Part shown: in pieces, positions 1-8,378 of the stretch
Layout of the letters: each line of letters opens with the position of its first letter
Numbering within the stretch: position 1 is the first letter of the stretch
Assembly: GCA_963748075.1 (NCBI GenBank)
Contig: CAVVHQ010000008.1
Coordinates: 10,045-74,044 of the forward strand
Length of the DNA stretch: 64,000 nucleotides
Reading direction: 5' to 3'
Source of the DNA: VRUE01 sp963748075
GTDB taxonomy: Bacteria > Actinomycetota > Thermoleophilia > Solirubrobacterales > 70-9
Translations under genes and position numbers: made by a program
The notes under the pieces: generated by a model
Told to the model about the DNA's origin: nothing
Database searches by the model: none
Seen by the model: the letters and a program-made list of their open reading frames with translations, nothing else

Positions 1-296
1 ATGTCGAGGAAGGGGTGGCCGACCCGCCTGCCGTCACGCAGCACCTCGACCCGGCCCGGTTGCTCGACCACGAACAGGAGCTTCGGGAAGCCGGGCGCGG
101 CGGCCACGTAGACCGGGTTGTCGAAGCGCCCGATTCGCTTCAGCGCCACCCCCTTGCCACCGGCCCTGCGGGGGCTCGGCGAGGCACCGTTGCCGCCCGA
201 CGAGCCGCCGCCGTCCGGCGAACCGGCGCCGCAGGCGCTGAACCCTGAGAGCGAGAGGACTGCGACGACGATGCCGGCACGGGCGCAACGACCCAT
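1..296 (-). CDS. PQQ-dependent sugar dehydrogenase-like lipoprotein (N-terminal part, runs off the window)
   Basis: The reading frame starts at an ATG at 296 and leaves the window at base 1, giving 98 residues. The N-terminus has a short hydrophobic stretch ending in FSACGAG, a plausible lipobox, then a Gly/Ser-rich linker. After that come the segments RFDNPVYVAAAPG and LFVVEQPGRVEVL, which match the opening strands of the six-bladed propeller of soluble aldose sugar dehydrogenases (glucose/sorbosone dehydrogenase family). It would act outside the membrane as a lipoprotein, oxidising sugars with PQQ. It begins 10 bp after the stop of the upstream lipoprotein gene, so the two are probably co-transcribed. 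The family call rests on the first propeller strands only. Confidence 0.7.
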   Translation of the reverse strand, partial: MGRCARAGIVVAVLSLSGFSACGAGSPDGGGSSGGNGASPSPRRAGGKGVALKRIGRFDNPVYVAAAPGFPKLLFVVEQPGRVEVLRDGRRVGHPFLD

Positions 297-306
297 GCCG
301 GAAACG

Positions 307-1002
307 CTAGCGGTTGCCCTGCTTGGCCTGCGCCGGGATTTCCACCACCGCGCCGCTGTCGGTCACTTCGGTGTTCGGCGGGACCTTGGTGATCCGCGCC
401 CCGAAGGTGCCGCCCGGTTCGGTCCCGGCGGGGGTCAGGGCCTTCACTTCGGTGCTCAGCCCGGCGCCGACCTTGTAGAGGACCGTGTAGCGGCCGGTCC
501 GGACCGCGCTCAGCTTCCAGACCGCCTCGGTGGTCGCGCCCGGCTTCAGCGGGCCGAAGTCGAAGGTCTTCTTGCTCGACGTTTCCGCTCCGGCCGGGGC
601 GGAGGAGCCGGCCAGTTTCGGATAGCGCGCCGAGAGCACCCAGACCGGGCGATCCGGCTGGGCCAGCCCAGGCTCCGGGTCGCGAAAGCCGAAGGGCAGC
701 GAGGACGTCTGCCCTTCCTTGCCGGCGATCGAGATCGTCACGGTCAGCGCCGGCAGCGTCCTGCTGCCCGGGTTGCGGACGCCGATCCGCATCAGCGAGG
801 TCTGGCCGAGCCTCTGCTTCGCCGGGAACTCCGCCGTGACGACCTTCACCGGGTAGGTGCCGGCGGCCTCGTTCGAGTCGGAGGACGATTCGCCGCCACA
901 GGCGAAGATCGACAGCGCCAGCGCGACGCCGACGGCGCCCGTCGCGGCAGCGCCGAGGCGGGAACGCCATCGGTCTCTGCGGTTCCCCCCCGGGCGCTCC
1001 AA
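307..1002 (-). CDS. putative secreted lipoprotein, function unknown
   Basis: The frame stays open far upstream, but the signal peptide fixes the start near a TTG at 1002: a basic N-terminus is followed by a hydrophobic stretch ending in LSIFACGG, a likely lipobox. The mature part (about 200 residues) is rich in beta-strand-like segments such as LMRIGVRNPGSRTLP and GRYTVLYKVGAGL. This resembles an Ig-like or CARDB-like domain on the cell surface, but I do not recognise a named family. The stop is 10 bp before the start of the sugar dehydrogenase-like gene, which suggests an operon. No strong ribosome binding site supports the TTG, so the exact start is uncertain. Confidence 0.6.
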   Translation of the reverse strand: MERPGGNRRDRWRSRLGAAATGAVGVALALSIFACGGESSSDSNEAAGTYPVKVVTAEFPAKQRLGQTSLMRIGVRNPGSRTLPALTVTISIAGKEGQTSSLPFGFRDPEPGLAQPDRPVWVLSARYPKLAGSSAPAGAETSSKKTFDFGPLKPGATTEAVWKLSAVRTGRYTVLYKVGAGLSTEVKALTPAGTEPGGTFGARITKVPPNTEVTDSGAVVEIPAQAKQGNR

Positions 1003-1172
1003 AGTCGCCGCAACATACCACGGGGTTTCGGCTCCTCCGGTGCCCCGGCGCGCCGCCCGCCGAGGTTCGCGGGATCTCAACACTCGGCTAACCGGCGGCG
1101 CTGGGCCATCCCCTAGACTCAGAGCAGCGAGCAGGGGGTCGCATCGGGGCGACCCCGCTTGCCGAGGAGGAG

Positions 1173-1982
1173 ATGGAAGCAGCAGCATCCATAGGCAGAC
1201 GGTTCTTGCCGGCCAAGTCCTTCTTCGAGCAGGTGGGCGAGATGATGATCCTCACCGCCCGGACGCTCGTCTCCGCGATCAGGCCCCCCTATCCGTACGG
1301 CGAGGAGTTCATCGGCCAGTTCCTCTTCGCGCTGCAGCTCTGCTGGTTCCCGCTGCTGGTCTCCACGGTGGCGATCTGCTTCGGCGCTCCGGGCCTCCAG
1401 GCAGCGAACTTCCTCACCCTGGTCGGGGCCCTCGACCGGCTCGGCGGCTTCTTCGTCTTGGCGGCGATCCGCGAGATCGCCCCCTTCGTCACCGCGGTGG
1501 TCGTCGCCGGCGTCGCCGGCACCGCGATCACCGCCGACCTCGGCGCCCGCAAGATCCGCGAGGAGCTCGACGCGTTGCAGGTGCTCGGCGTCGACCCGAT
1601 CAAGAACCTGGTCGTGCCGCGCTTCCTGGCGCTGATGGTGGTCACCGGCCTGCTCGACATCTACGCGCTGGTTTTCGGGATCAGTGGCGGCATCCTCACC
1701 GAGCTCCTCTACAAGCAGCCGCTCGGCGGCTTCTTCGCGACGCTCTTCTCGAATGCCTCGGTCACCGATCTCTGGGGCTCGGTTGTCAAGTGCACGTTGT
1801 TCGGCGCGATCATCTCGATCGTCTGCTGCTACAAGGGCATGACCGCCTCCGGCGGCGCGGCGGGGGTGGGTCGCGCGGTCAACCAGGCGGTGGTGATCGC
1901 CTTCCTCGGGGTCTTCTCCTTCAACTACGTCTTCACCCAGACCCTGCTCGCCACCAACCCGGACCTGCAGACGATCCGATGA
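1173..1982 (+). CDS. MlaE/YrbE-family lipid ABC transporter permease (first copy)
   Basis: This 269-residue membrane protein has the MlaE/YrbE permease fold, with about five hydrophobic segments and the signature stretch GTAITADLGARKIREELDAL that contacts the ATPase. In Mce systems of actinobacteria such permeases work in pairs (YrbEA/YrbEB) to import sterols or lipids with Mce shuttle proteins. The ATG at 1173 follows a good ribosome binding site (GAGGAG). The second permease starts 16 bp after its stop and the ATPase follows, so this is a YrbE-YrbE-Mkl operon. No mce gene lies next to it in the window, so the substrate is unknown. Confidence 0.93.
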   Translation: MEAAASIGRRFLPAKSFFEQVGEMMILTARTLVSAIRPPYPYGEEFIGQFLFALQLCWFPLLVSTVAICFGAPGLQAANFLTLVGALDRLGGFFVLAAIREIAPFVTAVVVAGVAGTAITADLGARKIREELDALQVLGVDPIKNLVVPRFLALMVVTGLLDIYALVFGISGGILTELLYKQPLGGFFATLFSNASVTDLWGSVVKCTLFGAIISIVCCYKGMTASGGAAGVGRAVNQAVVIAFLGVFSFNYVFTQTLLATNPDLQTIR

Positions 1983-1998
1983 GCGCGGAGCGACTGCC

Positions 1999-2796
1999 AT
2001 GAACGCCTGGCTCGATGTGCCGCGCAGCTGGCTCGACTCCTTCGGGGAGATCGCCCGCTTCGGCTCGCGGATCGCCGGACTGGTCTACTCGGGGCGGGTC
2101 TTGCGCTTCTTCGGGGAGAGCCTGCGCCAGGCCGGGATCCTGATCCTCGGCTCGGCACTGGTCATCTGGGCGACGGTCTTCATCCTCGGCCTCCAGTGCG
2201 GGATCGAGGGCGCCTACCTGGTGCGCGCCCAGGGCGCGCCCGCCTTCTCCGGCGTCTTCTCGGCCTGGTGCGACCTGCGCGAGGTGATGCCCTACGCCTT
2301 CGGCTACATGTTGTCGGCCAAGGTCGGGACGGGGATCGTCGCCGAGCTGGGGGCGATGCGGATTTCCGACGAGATCGACGCGCTCGAGGTGATGGGCGTG
2401 CCGCCGGTCACCTTCCTCGCCGCGACGCGCCTGCTGGCCGCCTGGATAGCCCTCCCGTTCCTCTACCTGGTGGGGATCGGGATCATGTTCTTCGCCAGCT
2501 ACCTGGCAGTGGTCGAGCAGATCGGCGACGTCTCCTCCGGCGGCTACCTGCTGATCTTCTGGATGTTCCAGAACCCGCCGGACCTGATCTTCAGCCTGGT
2601 CAAGGGCATGGTGATGGCGACGGTGATCGTGATGGTCGGCTGCTACTACGGCTACACCGCCTCCGGAGGGCCGGTGGGGGTGGGTACCGCGACCGCGAAG
2701 TCGATGGTTGTCAATATCGTCTTTGTCCACATCATCGGGATGCTCGGCACCCTGGTCTTCTGGGGGGCCAACCCGAGAGCGCCGATAGGAGGCTGA
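1999..2796 (+). CDS. MlaE/YrbE-family lipid ABC transporter permease (second copy)
   Basis: This 265-residue protein is a paralogue of the preceding permease. It has the same core signature (KVGTGIVAELGAMRISDEIDALEVMG) and the C-terminal GCYYGYTASGGPVGVG segment, matched by CCYKGMTASGGAAGVG in the first copy. It corresponds to the YrbEB member of an Mce-type pair and should form a heterodimeric permease in the inner membrane. The ATG at 1999 lies 16 bp after the first permease stop, and the ATPase gene starts 7 bp after this gene ends, so the three genes look translationally coupled. Confidence 0.93.
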   Translation: MNAWLDVPRSWLDSFGEIARFGSRIAGLVYSGRVLRFFGESLRQAGILILGSALVIWATVFILGLQCGIEGAYLVRAQGAPAFSGVFSAWCDLREVMPYAFGYMLSAKVGTGIVAELGAMRISDEIDALEVMGVPPVTFLAATRLLAAWIALPFLYLVGIGIMFFASYLAVVEQIGDVSSGGYLLIFWMFQNPPDLIFSLVKGMVMATVIVMVGCYYGYTASGGPVGVGTATAKSMVVNIVFVHIIGMLGTLVFWGANPRAPIGG

Positions 2797-2803
2797 CCAA
2801 GCA

Positions 2804-3703
2804 ATGCCGGACGAGCCGAACCAGACCAGCGGGCCCTACGTGAGCGAGGACGGGGCGACCATGGGTCGCGACTTCGTCATCCCCGGCGTCGACCCCTCCG
2901 AGCCCGACCCCTATCGCTTCCACACGGGACGCAAGCGCGGCCATGGCGGCGAAGACGCGATCGAGATCATCGACCTGGTCAAGCAGTTCGGCCGGGCGCG
3001 GATCCTCAACGGACTCAACCTCGGCCTGCCCGAAGACCAGATCTCGATGGTGCTGGGCCCGTCGGGCACCGGCAAGAGCGTGCTGATCAAGCACATCGTC
3101 GGGCTGCTCTACCCGGACTCCGGCGACGTCCTGGTGCAGGGCGAGTCGATCCCCAACATGACCGACGACGAACTGTTCGACGTGCGCAAGAAGTTCGGAC
3201 TGCTGTTCCAGGACGGCGCTCTGTTCGGCTCGATGAACATCTACGACAACACCGCCTTCCCGCTACGCCAGCACACCGACAAAGGCGAGGAGGAGATCGG
3301 TGAGATCGTCAACCGCCGCCTCAAGGAGGTCGGCCTGTCCGAGGCGATCTACAAGATGCCGAACGAGCTCTCGGGGGGGATGCGCAAGCGAGCCGGCTTC
3401 GCTCGCGCCCTGGTCCTCGACCCGGCGATCGTGATGTTCGACGAGCCCGACTCCGGAATCGACCCGGTCCGCACGGCGCTGCTTTGCGAGCTGATCCGCG
3501 AGGTGCACGAAGAGAATGGCGGCTGCTATCTGATCATCAGCCACGACCTCAACACGGCGCGGCGGATCGCCGACTTCATCGCCGTGCTGTGGAACGGCAA
3601 AATCGTCGAGTCGGGGCCGAAAGAGGAACTGTTCGACTCGGAGAACCAGTTCGTCAACCAGTTCCTCAATGCGGACGTGACCGGCCCGCTGTCGATGGAC
3701 TGA
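2804..3703 (+). CDS. Mkl/MlaF-type ABC transporter ATPase
   Basis: This 299-residue ATP-binding subunit has Walker A GPSGTGKSV, signature LSGGMRKRAGFARAL, Walker B IVMFDEPDSGIDP and H-loop ISHD. LSGGMRKR and DEPDSGIDP are typical of the Mkl/MlaF branch that energises YrbE permeases. About 55 residues precede the ATPase domain and look disordered. It completes the three-gene lipid transporter core. The 3' end runs directly into a 113-bp nested hairpin (3707-3819), which could end or attenuate the transcript before the MMPL gene. Confidence 0.94.
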   Translation: MPDEPNQTSGPYVSEDGATMGRDFVIPGVDPSEPDPYRFHTGRKRGHGGEDAIEIIDLVKQFGRARILNGLNLGLPEDQISMVLGPSGTGKSVLIKHIVGLLYPDSGDVLVQGESIPNMTDDELFDVRKKFGLLFQDGALFGSMNIYDNTAFPLRQHTDKGEEEIGEIVNRRLKEVGLSEAIYKMPNELSGGMRKRAGFARALVLDPAIVMFDEPDSGIDPVRTALLCELIREVHEENGGCYLIISHDLNTARRIADFIAVLWNGKIVESGPKEELFDSENQFVNQFLNADVTGPLSMD

Positions 3704-3706
3704 ATG

Positions 3707-3819
3707 GAGGGGGCCGGGTGCCCCTCCCGGCTCAACTTTTTCCGAAGACAGTGGCTGGCTGTCCGCTGGCGTCGCCGCGGAAAAAGTACAAACCGCCGAG
3801 AGGGGCACCCGGCCCCCTC
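3707..3819. repeat. nested-hairpin palindromic element, copy a
   Basis: A perfect 20-bp inverted repeat (3707-3726 with 3800-3819, core GGGGCCGGGTGCCCC) encloses a second one (3735-3744 with 3778-3787, ACTTTTTCCG/CGGAAAAAGT). The loop has the motif GAAGACAG and GTCCGCTGGCG. The inner part aligns with the inner part of the element at 8754-8846 read on the other strand, and more weakly with 5251-5301, so it belongs to a dispersed family. It fills most of the gap between the ATPase and MMPL genes. It could be a mobile palindromic repeat, an mRNA stability element or a terminator; there is no T-run. Confidence 0.8.
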
Positions 3820-3910
3820 TTTCCGATCCCCAGAGTGACGCCGTGAGCCTCGGGAACTGGCTTCGTCTCTCAGCTGCTTGGCGTCCCTACACTCGCCCGA
3901 GGGAGCGCTC

Positions 3911-6514
3911 ATGGGAGCGATAGCTGCCTGGTCGGTTCGCCATGCGCGCCTCGTCCTGGCGACCAGCCTCTTCCTCGCTATGGGAGCTGGGGTGGGCGCG
4001 ACGCAGCTGCCGACCGACGCGGGGGTCGACACGCTGGTCGATTCGGATGCGGCGAGCTACCGGGCGACGCAGGACGTGCGGCGGGACTTCGGCGAAGAAC
4101 CGGTGGTGGTGCTGGCCGAGGGGGATCTGGAACGGATCGTGCTGACCGCGAACCTGGGGCGGTTGCTGCGCTTGGAGGGCTGCCTGTCCGCGAAGGTGCC
4201 GGAAGGGGCGAGGCCGATCCCAGGGCCGTGCGCGCAGTTGGCGGCGATGGACCCGGTGCGGTCGGTTGTCGGGCCGGCGACCTTCCTCAACGAGGCGGTG
4301 ATCCAGATCGACCGCCAGCTGGAACGGCTCGCCTCGCGCCTGCCGCCCGCCAAGCTGCGCGAGCTCCTGGTCTCGATCGCGGCGCGCTACGGGATCACCA
4401 GCGCCCCCAGCATCTCCAATCCCGACTTCCTGGCGACGATCGTCTTCGACCTCGACAGGCCCCGCAACACGCCGAAGGCGCGGCTCTCCTACCTCTTTCC
4501 CAACGGTCATGCGGCGCAGATCACGGTCCGGCTGCGACCTCGATTGAGCGAAGCCGAACGCCGCCGCGCGATTTCGCTGATTCGCGCCGCCGTCTACGAC
4601 GAGATGCCGCGCCGGGCCTGCAGGTTCAGGGGCAAGCCGGAGGCCTGCTTCGCGCTGCACGGCGCCCGCTACGTGATCTCCGGCGTGCCCGTCGTGGTCG
4701 ACGCCGTCACCCGAGCGCTGAAGGACGCCCTGCTGCTCCTCTTCGCGGTCGCACTCGTCGTCATGGCGCTGACCCTGCTCGCGGTCTTCCGCTCCCGCTT
4801 CCGCCTCCTGCCCCTCGCCCTGGCTCTCGCCTCGGCCGCCCTCGCCTTCGGCCTCCTGGCCGCATTCGGCGGATCCCTGACCATGGCCTCGATCGCCGTC
4901 CTCCCGATCCTGATCGGCCTCGCAGTCGACTACGCGATCCAGCTCCAGGCCCGCTACGACGAGGCGCTCGAGAGCGCCGCAAGCCCAATCGAGGCGGCTC
5001 GAACCGCCGCCTCCCGCGCTGGCCCTACCATTGCGATCGCTTGCTTGGCTACTGCTGCGGGCTTCCTCGCTCTCCAGCTCTCGCCGATTCCCATGGTCCG
5101 CGGCTTCGGCCTCCTCCTGGTCGCCGGCGTCCTGATCGCGTTCGCCGTCGCTTTCCTCGCGGGCTTCGCAGCCCTAAGCCTCCGAACTCGGGCAGAACGG
5201 CCCCGAGCTCGGGCAGGGGGGAGGGGTGTCTCTCCCGGCAGCGGCGTCCTGTTTTTCGCACAGGCCACTTGGCGAGAGAAGCTGGGCGCAAGGCGAAAAA
5301 CCCAGCAACGGGAGAGGCACCCCTCCCTCCCGCCCACGGCCGGGGAGCACCCCCGTTCCCTGCCAAACCGCGCTGTCGAGCTTGCGCTCGCGTACCCAAG
5401 GCATGTGCTCGGCATCGGGCTTGCGCTCGCCGCAATCGGCTGGGCCCTGGGCACCCAGATCGAGACCGAGTCGAACATCGCGAAGCTGGCGCCGCAGAAT
5501 CTGCAGGCGGTGAAGGACTTGAACGAGCTACAGGATGTAACCGGTGTGTCGGGAGAGCTGGACGTACGGGTTCATGCGCCGGATCTGACCGACCCGGCGA
5601 CGATCCGCTGGATGGCGGCGTTCAAGCGTCGGGCCTTGCGCGCCGGTGGCTTCTCCGGCCCCAACCCCAGCTGCCAAGAGGCCGAGATCTGCCCCGGACC
5701 CGCGCTCTCGGACTTCGTCACCGGGGGCGGCGATCTGCCCGCGGCGGAAACGCCGAAGCTGACCGAGAAGGGGATCCGCACGGCACTGCGACAGCTCCCG
5801 CCCTACGACCTGCGGCAGGTGGCGACGGTCGATCCGAAGACCGGCCTGCCGGCCGGCACGGCGCTGGTGTCATTCGGCATCCGAAATCAATCCCTGGATG
5901 ACCAGCAGGCGCTGATCGAGCGCGTGCGGGACGCAGTGGGGAGGCCGGGCGAGCCGGGTGGACCCCCGGCGGGCGTCGAAGTCGAGCCGGCGGGGCTGCC
6001 CGTGATCGCTGCCGGGGCCGCCTCCGACCTCTCGGTCAGCCGCTACTGGCTGACGCTCGCCGGGCTTGCCGCCGTCGCCCTGGTGCTGCTGGTCGCCTAC
6101 CGCTCGCTGCGTCGCGTGCTGGTCCCGCTGGCGCCCGTGGTGCTGGCCACGGGCTGGGCGGCGCTCGTGCTGTTCCTCAGCCGCGTCCCGCTCAACCCGA
6201 TGTCGGCGGCGCTCGGGGCGCTGACGATCGCAATCGCCACCGAGTTCAGCGTGATCCTCGCCGGACGCTTCCATGAGGAGCGGCGCGGGGGTCGCACGGT
6301 GGTCGAGGCGCTTCGCGCCGCCTACGCGCGAACCGGCGCCGCCGTCCTCGCCTCGGGGGTGACCGCGACGGCCGGGTTTGCGGTGCTGATCGCCAGCGAT
6401 GTGACGATGTTGCGCGACTTCGGCTTCGTCACCGTGATCGACCTCGCGGTGGCGTTGCTCGGGGTGATGGTGGCACTGCCCGCGGCGCTCGTCTGGACGG
6501 AGCGCGAGCGGTGA
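3911..6514 (+). CDS. MMPL/RND-family transporter with an in-frame palindromic insertion
   Basis: This protein of about 867 residues has two RND-type halves. Each half has an N-terminal helix, a large exported loop and a membrane bundle (for example IAVLPILIGLAVDYAIQLQARYDEALE in the first half and a matching IATEFSVILAGRFHEE in the second). MMPL/HpnN-like transporters export or shuttle hydrophobic lipids, which fits the lipid transporter core upstream. The ATG at 3911 follows GAGGGA, and a TACACT -10 box lies at about 3889; a TTG at 3878 is less likely. Residues about 430-478 are low-complexity, encoded by a palindromic repeat (5216-5330) inserted in frame between the halves. Confidence 0.88.
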   Translation: MGAIAAWSVRHARLVLATSLFLAMGAGVGATQLPTDAGVDTLVDSDAASYRATQDVRRDFGEEPVVVLAEGDLERIVLTANLGRLLRLEGCLSAKVPEGARPIPGPCAQLAAMDPVRSVVGPATFLNEAVIQIDRQLERLASRLPPAKLRELLVSIAARYGITSAPSISNPDFLATIVFDLDRPRNTPKARLSYLFPNGHAAQITVRLRPRLSEAERRRAISLIRAAVYDEMPRRACRFRGKPEACFALHGARYVISGVPVVVDAVTRALKDALLLLFAVALVVMALTLLAVFRSRFRLLPLALALASAALAFGLLAAFGGSLTMASIAVLPILIGLAVDYAIQLQARYDEALESAASPIEAARTAASRAGPTIAIACLATAAGFLALQLSPIPMVRGFGLLLVAGVLIAFAVAFLAGFAALSLRTRAERPRARAGGRGVSPGSGVLFFAQATWREKLGARRKTQQRERHPSLPPTAGEHPRSLPNRAVELALAYPRHVLGIGLALAAIGWALGTQIETESNIAKLAPQNLQAVKDLNELQDVTGVSGELDVRVHAPDLTDPATIRWMAAFKRRALRAGGFSGPNPSCQEAEICPGPALSDFVTGGGDLPAAETPKLTEKGIRTALRQLPPYDLRQVATVDPKTGLPAGTALVSFGIRNQSLDDQQALIERVRDAVGRPGEPGGPPAGVEVEPAGLPVIAAGAASDLSVSRYWLTLAGLAAVALVLLVAYRSLRRVLVPLAPVVLATGWAALVLFLSRVPLNPMSAALGALTIAIATEFSVILAGRFHEERRGGRTVVEALRAAYARTGAAVLASGVTATAGFAVLIASDVTMLRDFGFVTVIDLAVALLGVMVALPAALVWTERER
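5216..5330. repeat. nested-hairpin palindromic element, copy b, inside the MMPL gene
   Basis: The outer stem pairs 5219-5236 with 5310-5327 (18 bp, one G-U-type mismatch) and the inner stem pairs 5251-5258 (GTTTTTCG) with 5294-5301 (CGAAAAAC). The architecture and parts of the loop (ACAGG, CTGGGCGC) match the elements at 3707 and 8754. The reading frame stays open through it, adding about 40-50 Arg/Pro/Gly-rich residues to the linker between the two transporter halves. Confidence 0.75.
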
Positions 6515-7161
6515 GGGACCGCTACTCGATCCTCGTCGGGCTGATCTTCCTCGCGCTGGTGATCGTTGCGGTGGTCAAGGGCGTAGGCGGCGGGCACACG
6601 CTCGGCCTCGAAGACAAGCCGCCGCGCTGGCCGCTGCCCGAGTTCGCCGTCCCGGCTGCCGCCGGCCCCCTGGAAGGCGACGCCAACGTCGCCCAAGACG
6701 ATTGCGCGACGGCCGAGCTGCCCTGCCCGCGGAGCGCCCGCCGCACCCCCGCCTGCCAGGTGCGCGCGCGCGGCGCGATCCGCGTCTGCGACCTCTTCGA
6801 CCGGCCCTCGGTGATCTCGTTCTGGTTCGGCAAGGGGGGCGACTGCGTCGGCCAGCAGGACATCGTCGATCGCGTCTACGCCCGCTACCGTGGGCGGGTG
6901 AGGTTCCTCTCGCTGGACGTGCGCGACGATCGCGGCACCGTTCGCGACCTGGTCCGCAGCCACCGCTGGAGGATGCCGGTCGGCTACGACCGCGACGGGG
7001 CCGTCGCCAGCCTCTACCGGGTGGGCGGCTGCCCGACCTTCGCCTACGTCTACCCCGGCGGGATCCTGCAGAGCGCCAGCATCGGCAACCTCGACGTCCG
7101 CGGCCTCGGCGCTCGGGTCGGGCGGCTGCTGGCCGCGACGCGAGCGGTGGAGGGCGGTTGA
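6511..7161 (+). CDS. membrane-anchored thioredoxin-fold protein lacking the CxxC motif
   Basis: The GTG at 6511 overlaps the MMPL stop by 4 nt, so translation is coupled. One N-terminal membrane helix (residues about 6-24) anchors a TlpA/peroxiredoxin-like domain. The usual WCxxC after the first strand is replaced by FWFGKGGDC, so only the second cysteine remains. The cis-proline motif (GGCPTFAYVYPGG) is kept. Four more cysteines lie in the preceding loop. The fold suggests a redox or binding role outside the membrane, but classical disulfide exchange is doubtful. It may assist the MMPL transporter. Confidence 0.72.
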   Translation: MRDRYSILVGLIFLALVIVAVVKGVGGGHTLGLEDKPPRWPLPEFAVPAAAGPLEGDANVAQDDCATAELPCPRSARRTPACQVRARGAIRVCDLFDRPSVISFWFGKGGDCVGQQDIVDRVYARYRGRVRFLSLDVRDDRGTVRDLVRSHRWRMPVGYDRDGAVASLYRVGGCPTFAYVYPGGILQSASIGNLDVRGLGARVGRLLAATRAVEGG

Positions 7162-7784
7162 TGCAGGGCTGGGTGGCCCCGCACCTCGGCGCGGAGTTCC
7201 CCGGCCTGGGCATCTCCTGGGTCGAGGTGGACGGCCGCCCCGGTCGCAGCCCGGAGGCGGTCGGCCACCGCCTGCGCAGCCTCTCTGATCGGTTCTACGG
7301 CGCCCACGCGATCCACATGCGCGAACGGCCGATCCCCTGGGCCTATCGCGTCTTCTTCCGCCAGATCGGCCTCGACCCCGATCGCAACCGCACCCCGGTC
7401 GAGCAGCTGGCGCTTGAACGTCTCCAGCACGGCGGCTTCGCGTCCCGCGGCCTGCCCCGGGACGCCCTGACCATCGCCACGGTCGAGACCGGGGTGGCGC
7501 TGCGCGCCTTCGACGCCGAGCGGCTCGAGGGTGCGCTCTGCATCCGTGACTCGGCCCCGGGCGAGTCGCTGCCTGGCCGGCCGGGAAAGCTGTCGCAGGG
7601 GACGCTGACGATCGCCGACGAGCGCGTCCCGGTCGGGCTGCTGTTCGGGGCGACCGCCGAGGGGCGCGACGTAGGCGGCGGCACCCGGCGCATCGCGATC
7701 GCCGCAGTCCAGGTCCAGGGCGTCCCCCAGATTGCCGTCGACGAGGCGCTTTGGATGGTCACCACCACCCTGGAGACGGCGTGA
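7161..7784 (+). CDS. B3/B4-domain protein (tRNA synthetase editing-domain-like)
   Basis: This 207-residue protein starts at an ATG whose A is the last base of the preceding stop codon. The segment from TPVEQLALERLQHGGF through GALCIRDSAPGE matches stand-alone B3/4 domains, which are related to the editing domain of the phenylalanyl-tRNA synthetase beta chain. Known members are thought to bind tRNA or clear misacylated amino acids, but few have been tested. Coupling to the thioredoxin-fold gene suggests a shared transcript rather than a shared pathway. It ends with a typical domain end (IAVDEALWMVTTTLE). Confidence 0.75.
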   Translation: MQGWVAPHLGAEFPGLGISWVEVDGRPGRSPEAVGHRLRSLSDRFYGAHAIHMRERPIPWAYRVFFRQIGLDPDRNRTPVEQLALERLQHGGFASRGLPRDALTIATVETGVALRAFDAERLEGALCIRDSAPGESLPGRPGKLSQGTLTIADERVPVGLLFGATAEGRDVGGGTRRIAIAAVQVQGVPQIAVDEALWMVTTTLETA

Positions 7785-7877
7785 CGGGGGCTCTAGACTC
7801 TTGAGACGGCGTGAATCTGCTTCACCGGGAGCCCGCCGGTCGGGATCGGCGCCGTGATCTACACTCGGGGTCGGGTT

Positions 7878-8378
7878 ATGCCACATCTGCTGGACCGAGA
7901 CAGCCGGGCCGAGCTTCACGTAGGCGGTGACGAGCGCCTCGCCCGTGCCGAGCTGCGCCGCCAGATCGGCCGCCTCGAGCGGCAGCTTTCCGCCCTGGTG
8001 GCCGAGGCCTTCCCGCGAGTCGAGATCGACGCCGCGGTGGCCGCGGCCGGGCGCGAGCCGCGCGTCCTCGGCCTCGGCGGCCTGGAGGCGGTGCGCGACT
8101 CGCTGGCGGCGCGGGTCGCGACGGCGCGGCGCACCCTGCGCGAGCGGGCGCAGGTCGAGACCCGCAACCGCGAGCTGCTGGAGCGGATGCTGGCGAGGCC
8201 CGAGGACTTCAAGTGGCTGCGGATCTCGCGCGCCGACATCGGCGTGCCCGGCTGCGGGCACTGGCACTCTCGGCCCCGGCTCGGCCCGCTCGGGATGCTG
8301 ATGGGCTGGTGGCGGGTCAAGGTCTCCTCCGGATGCCCATTAGCCGGGCGGCTTGCGGCCGTTGAGCGCCCCGCGTAA
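7878..8378 (+). CDS. conserved hypothetical protein, coiled-coil
   Basis: About 166 residues, charged and helical: residues about 20-110 are rich in Arg, Glu, Leu and Ala with heptad-like spacing (RLERQLSALVAEAFPRVEI, ARRTLRERAQVETRNRELLERML). The C-terminus has a conserved-looking segment DIGVPGCGHWHSRPRLGPLGMLMGWWRVKVSSGCP with two cysteines and two histidines that could bind a metal. I do not recognise the family. A GTG at 7854 is an alternative start; the ATG at 7878 follows a G-rich stretch. The next gene overlaps its end by 26 nt. Confidence 0.6.
   Translation: MPHLLDRDSRAELHVGGDERLARAELRRQIGRLERQLSALVAEAFPRVEIDAAVAAAGREPRVLGLGGLEAVRDSLAARVATARRTLRERAQVETRNRELLERMLARPEDFKWLRISRADIGVPGCGHWHSRPRLGPLGMLMGWWRVKVSSGCPLAGRLAAVERPA

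Noticed and set aside
3878..3910. TTG start of the MMPL gene at 3878
   Set aside because: The ATG at 3911 has a ribosome binding site and directly precedes the typical basic residue/helix start; the extra 11 residues have no family support.
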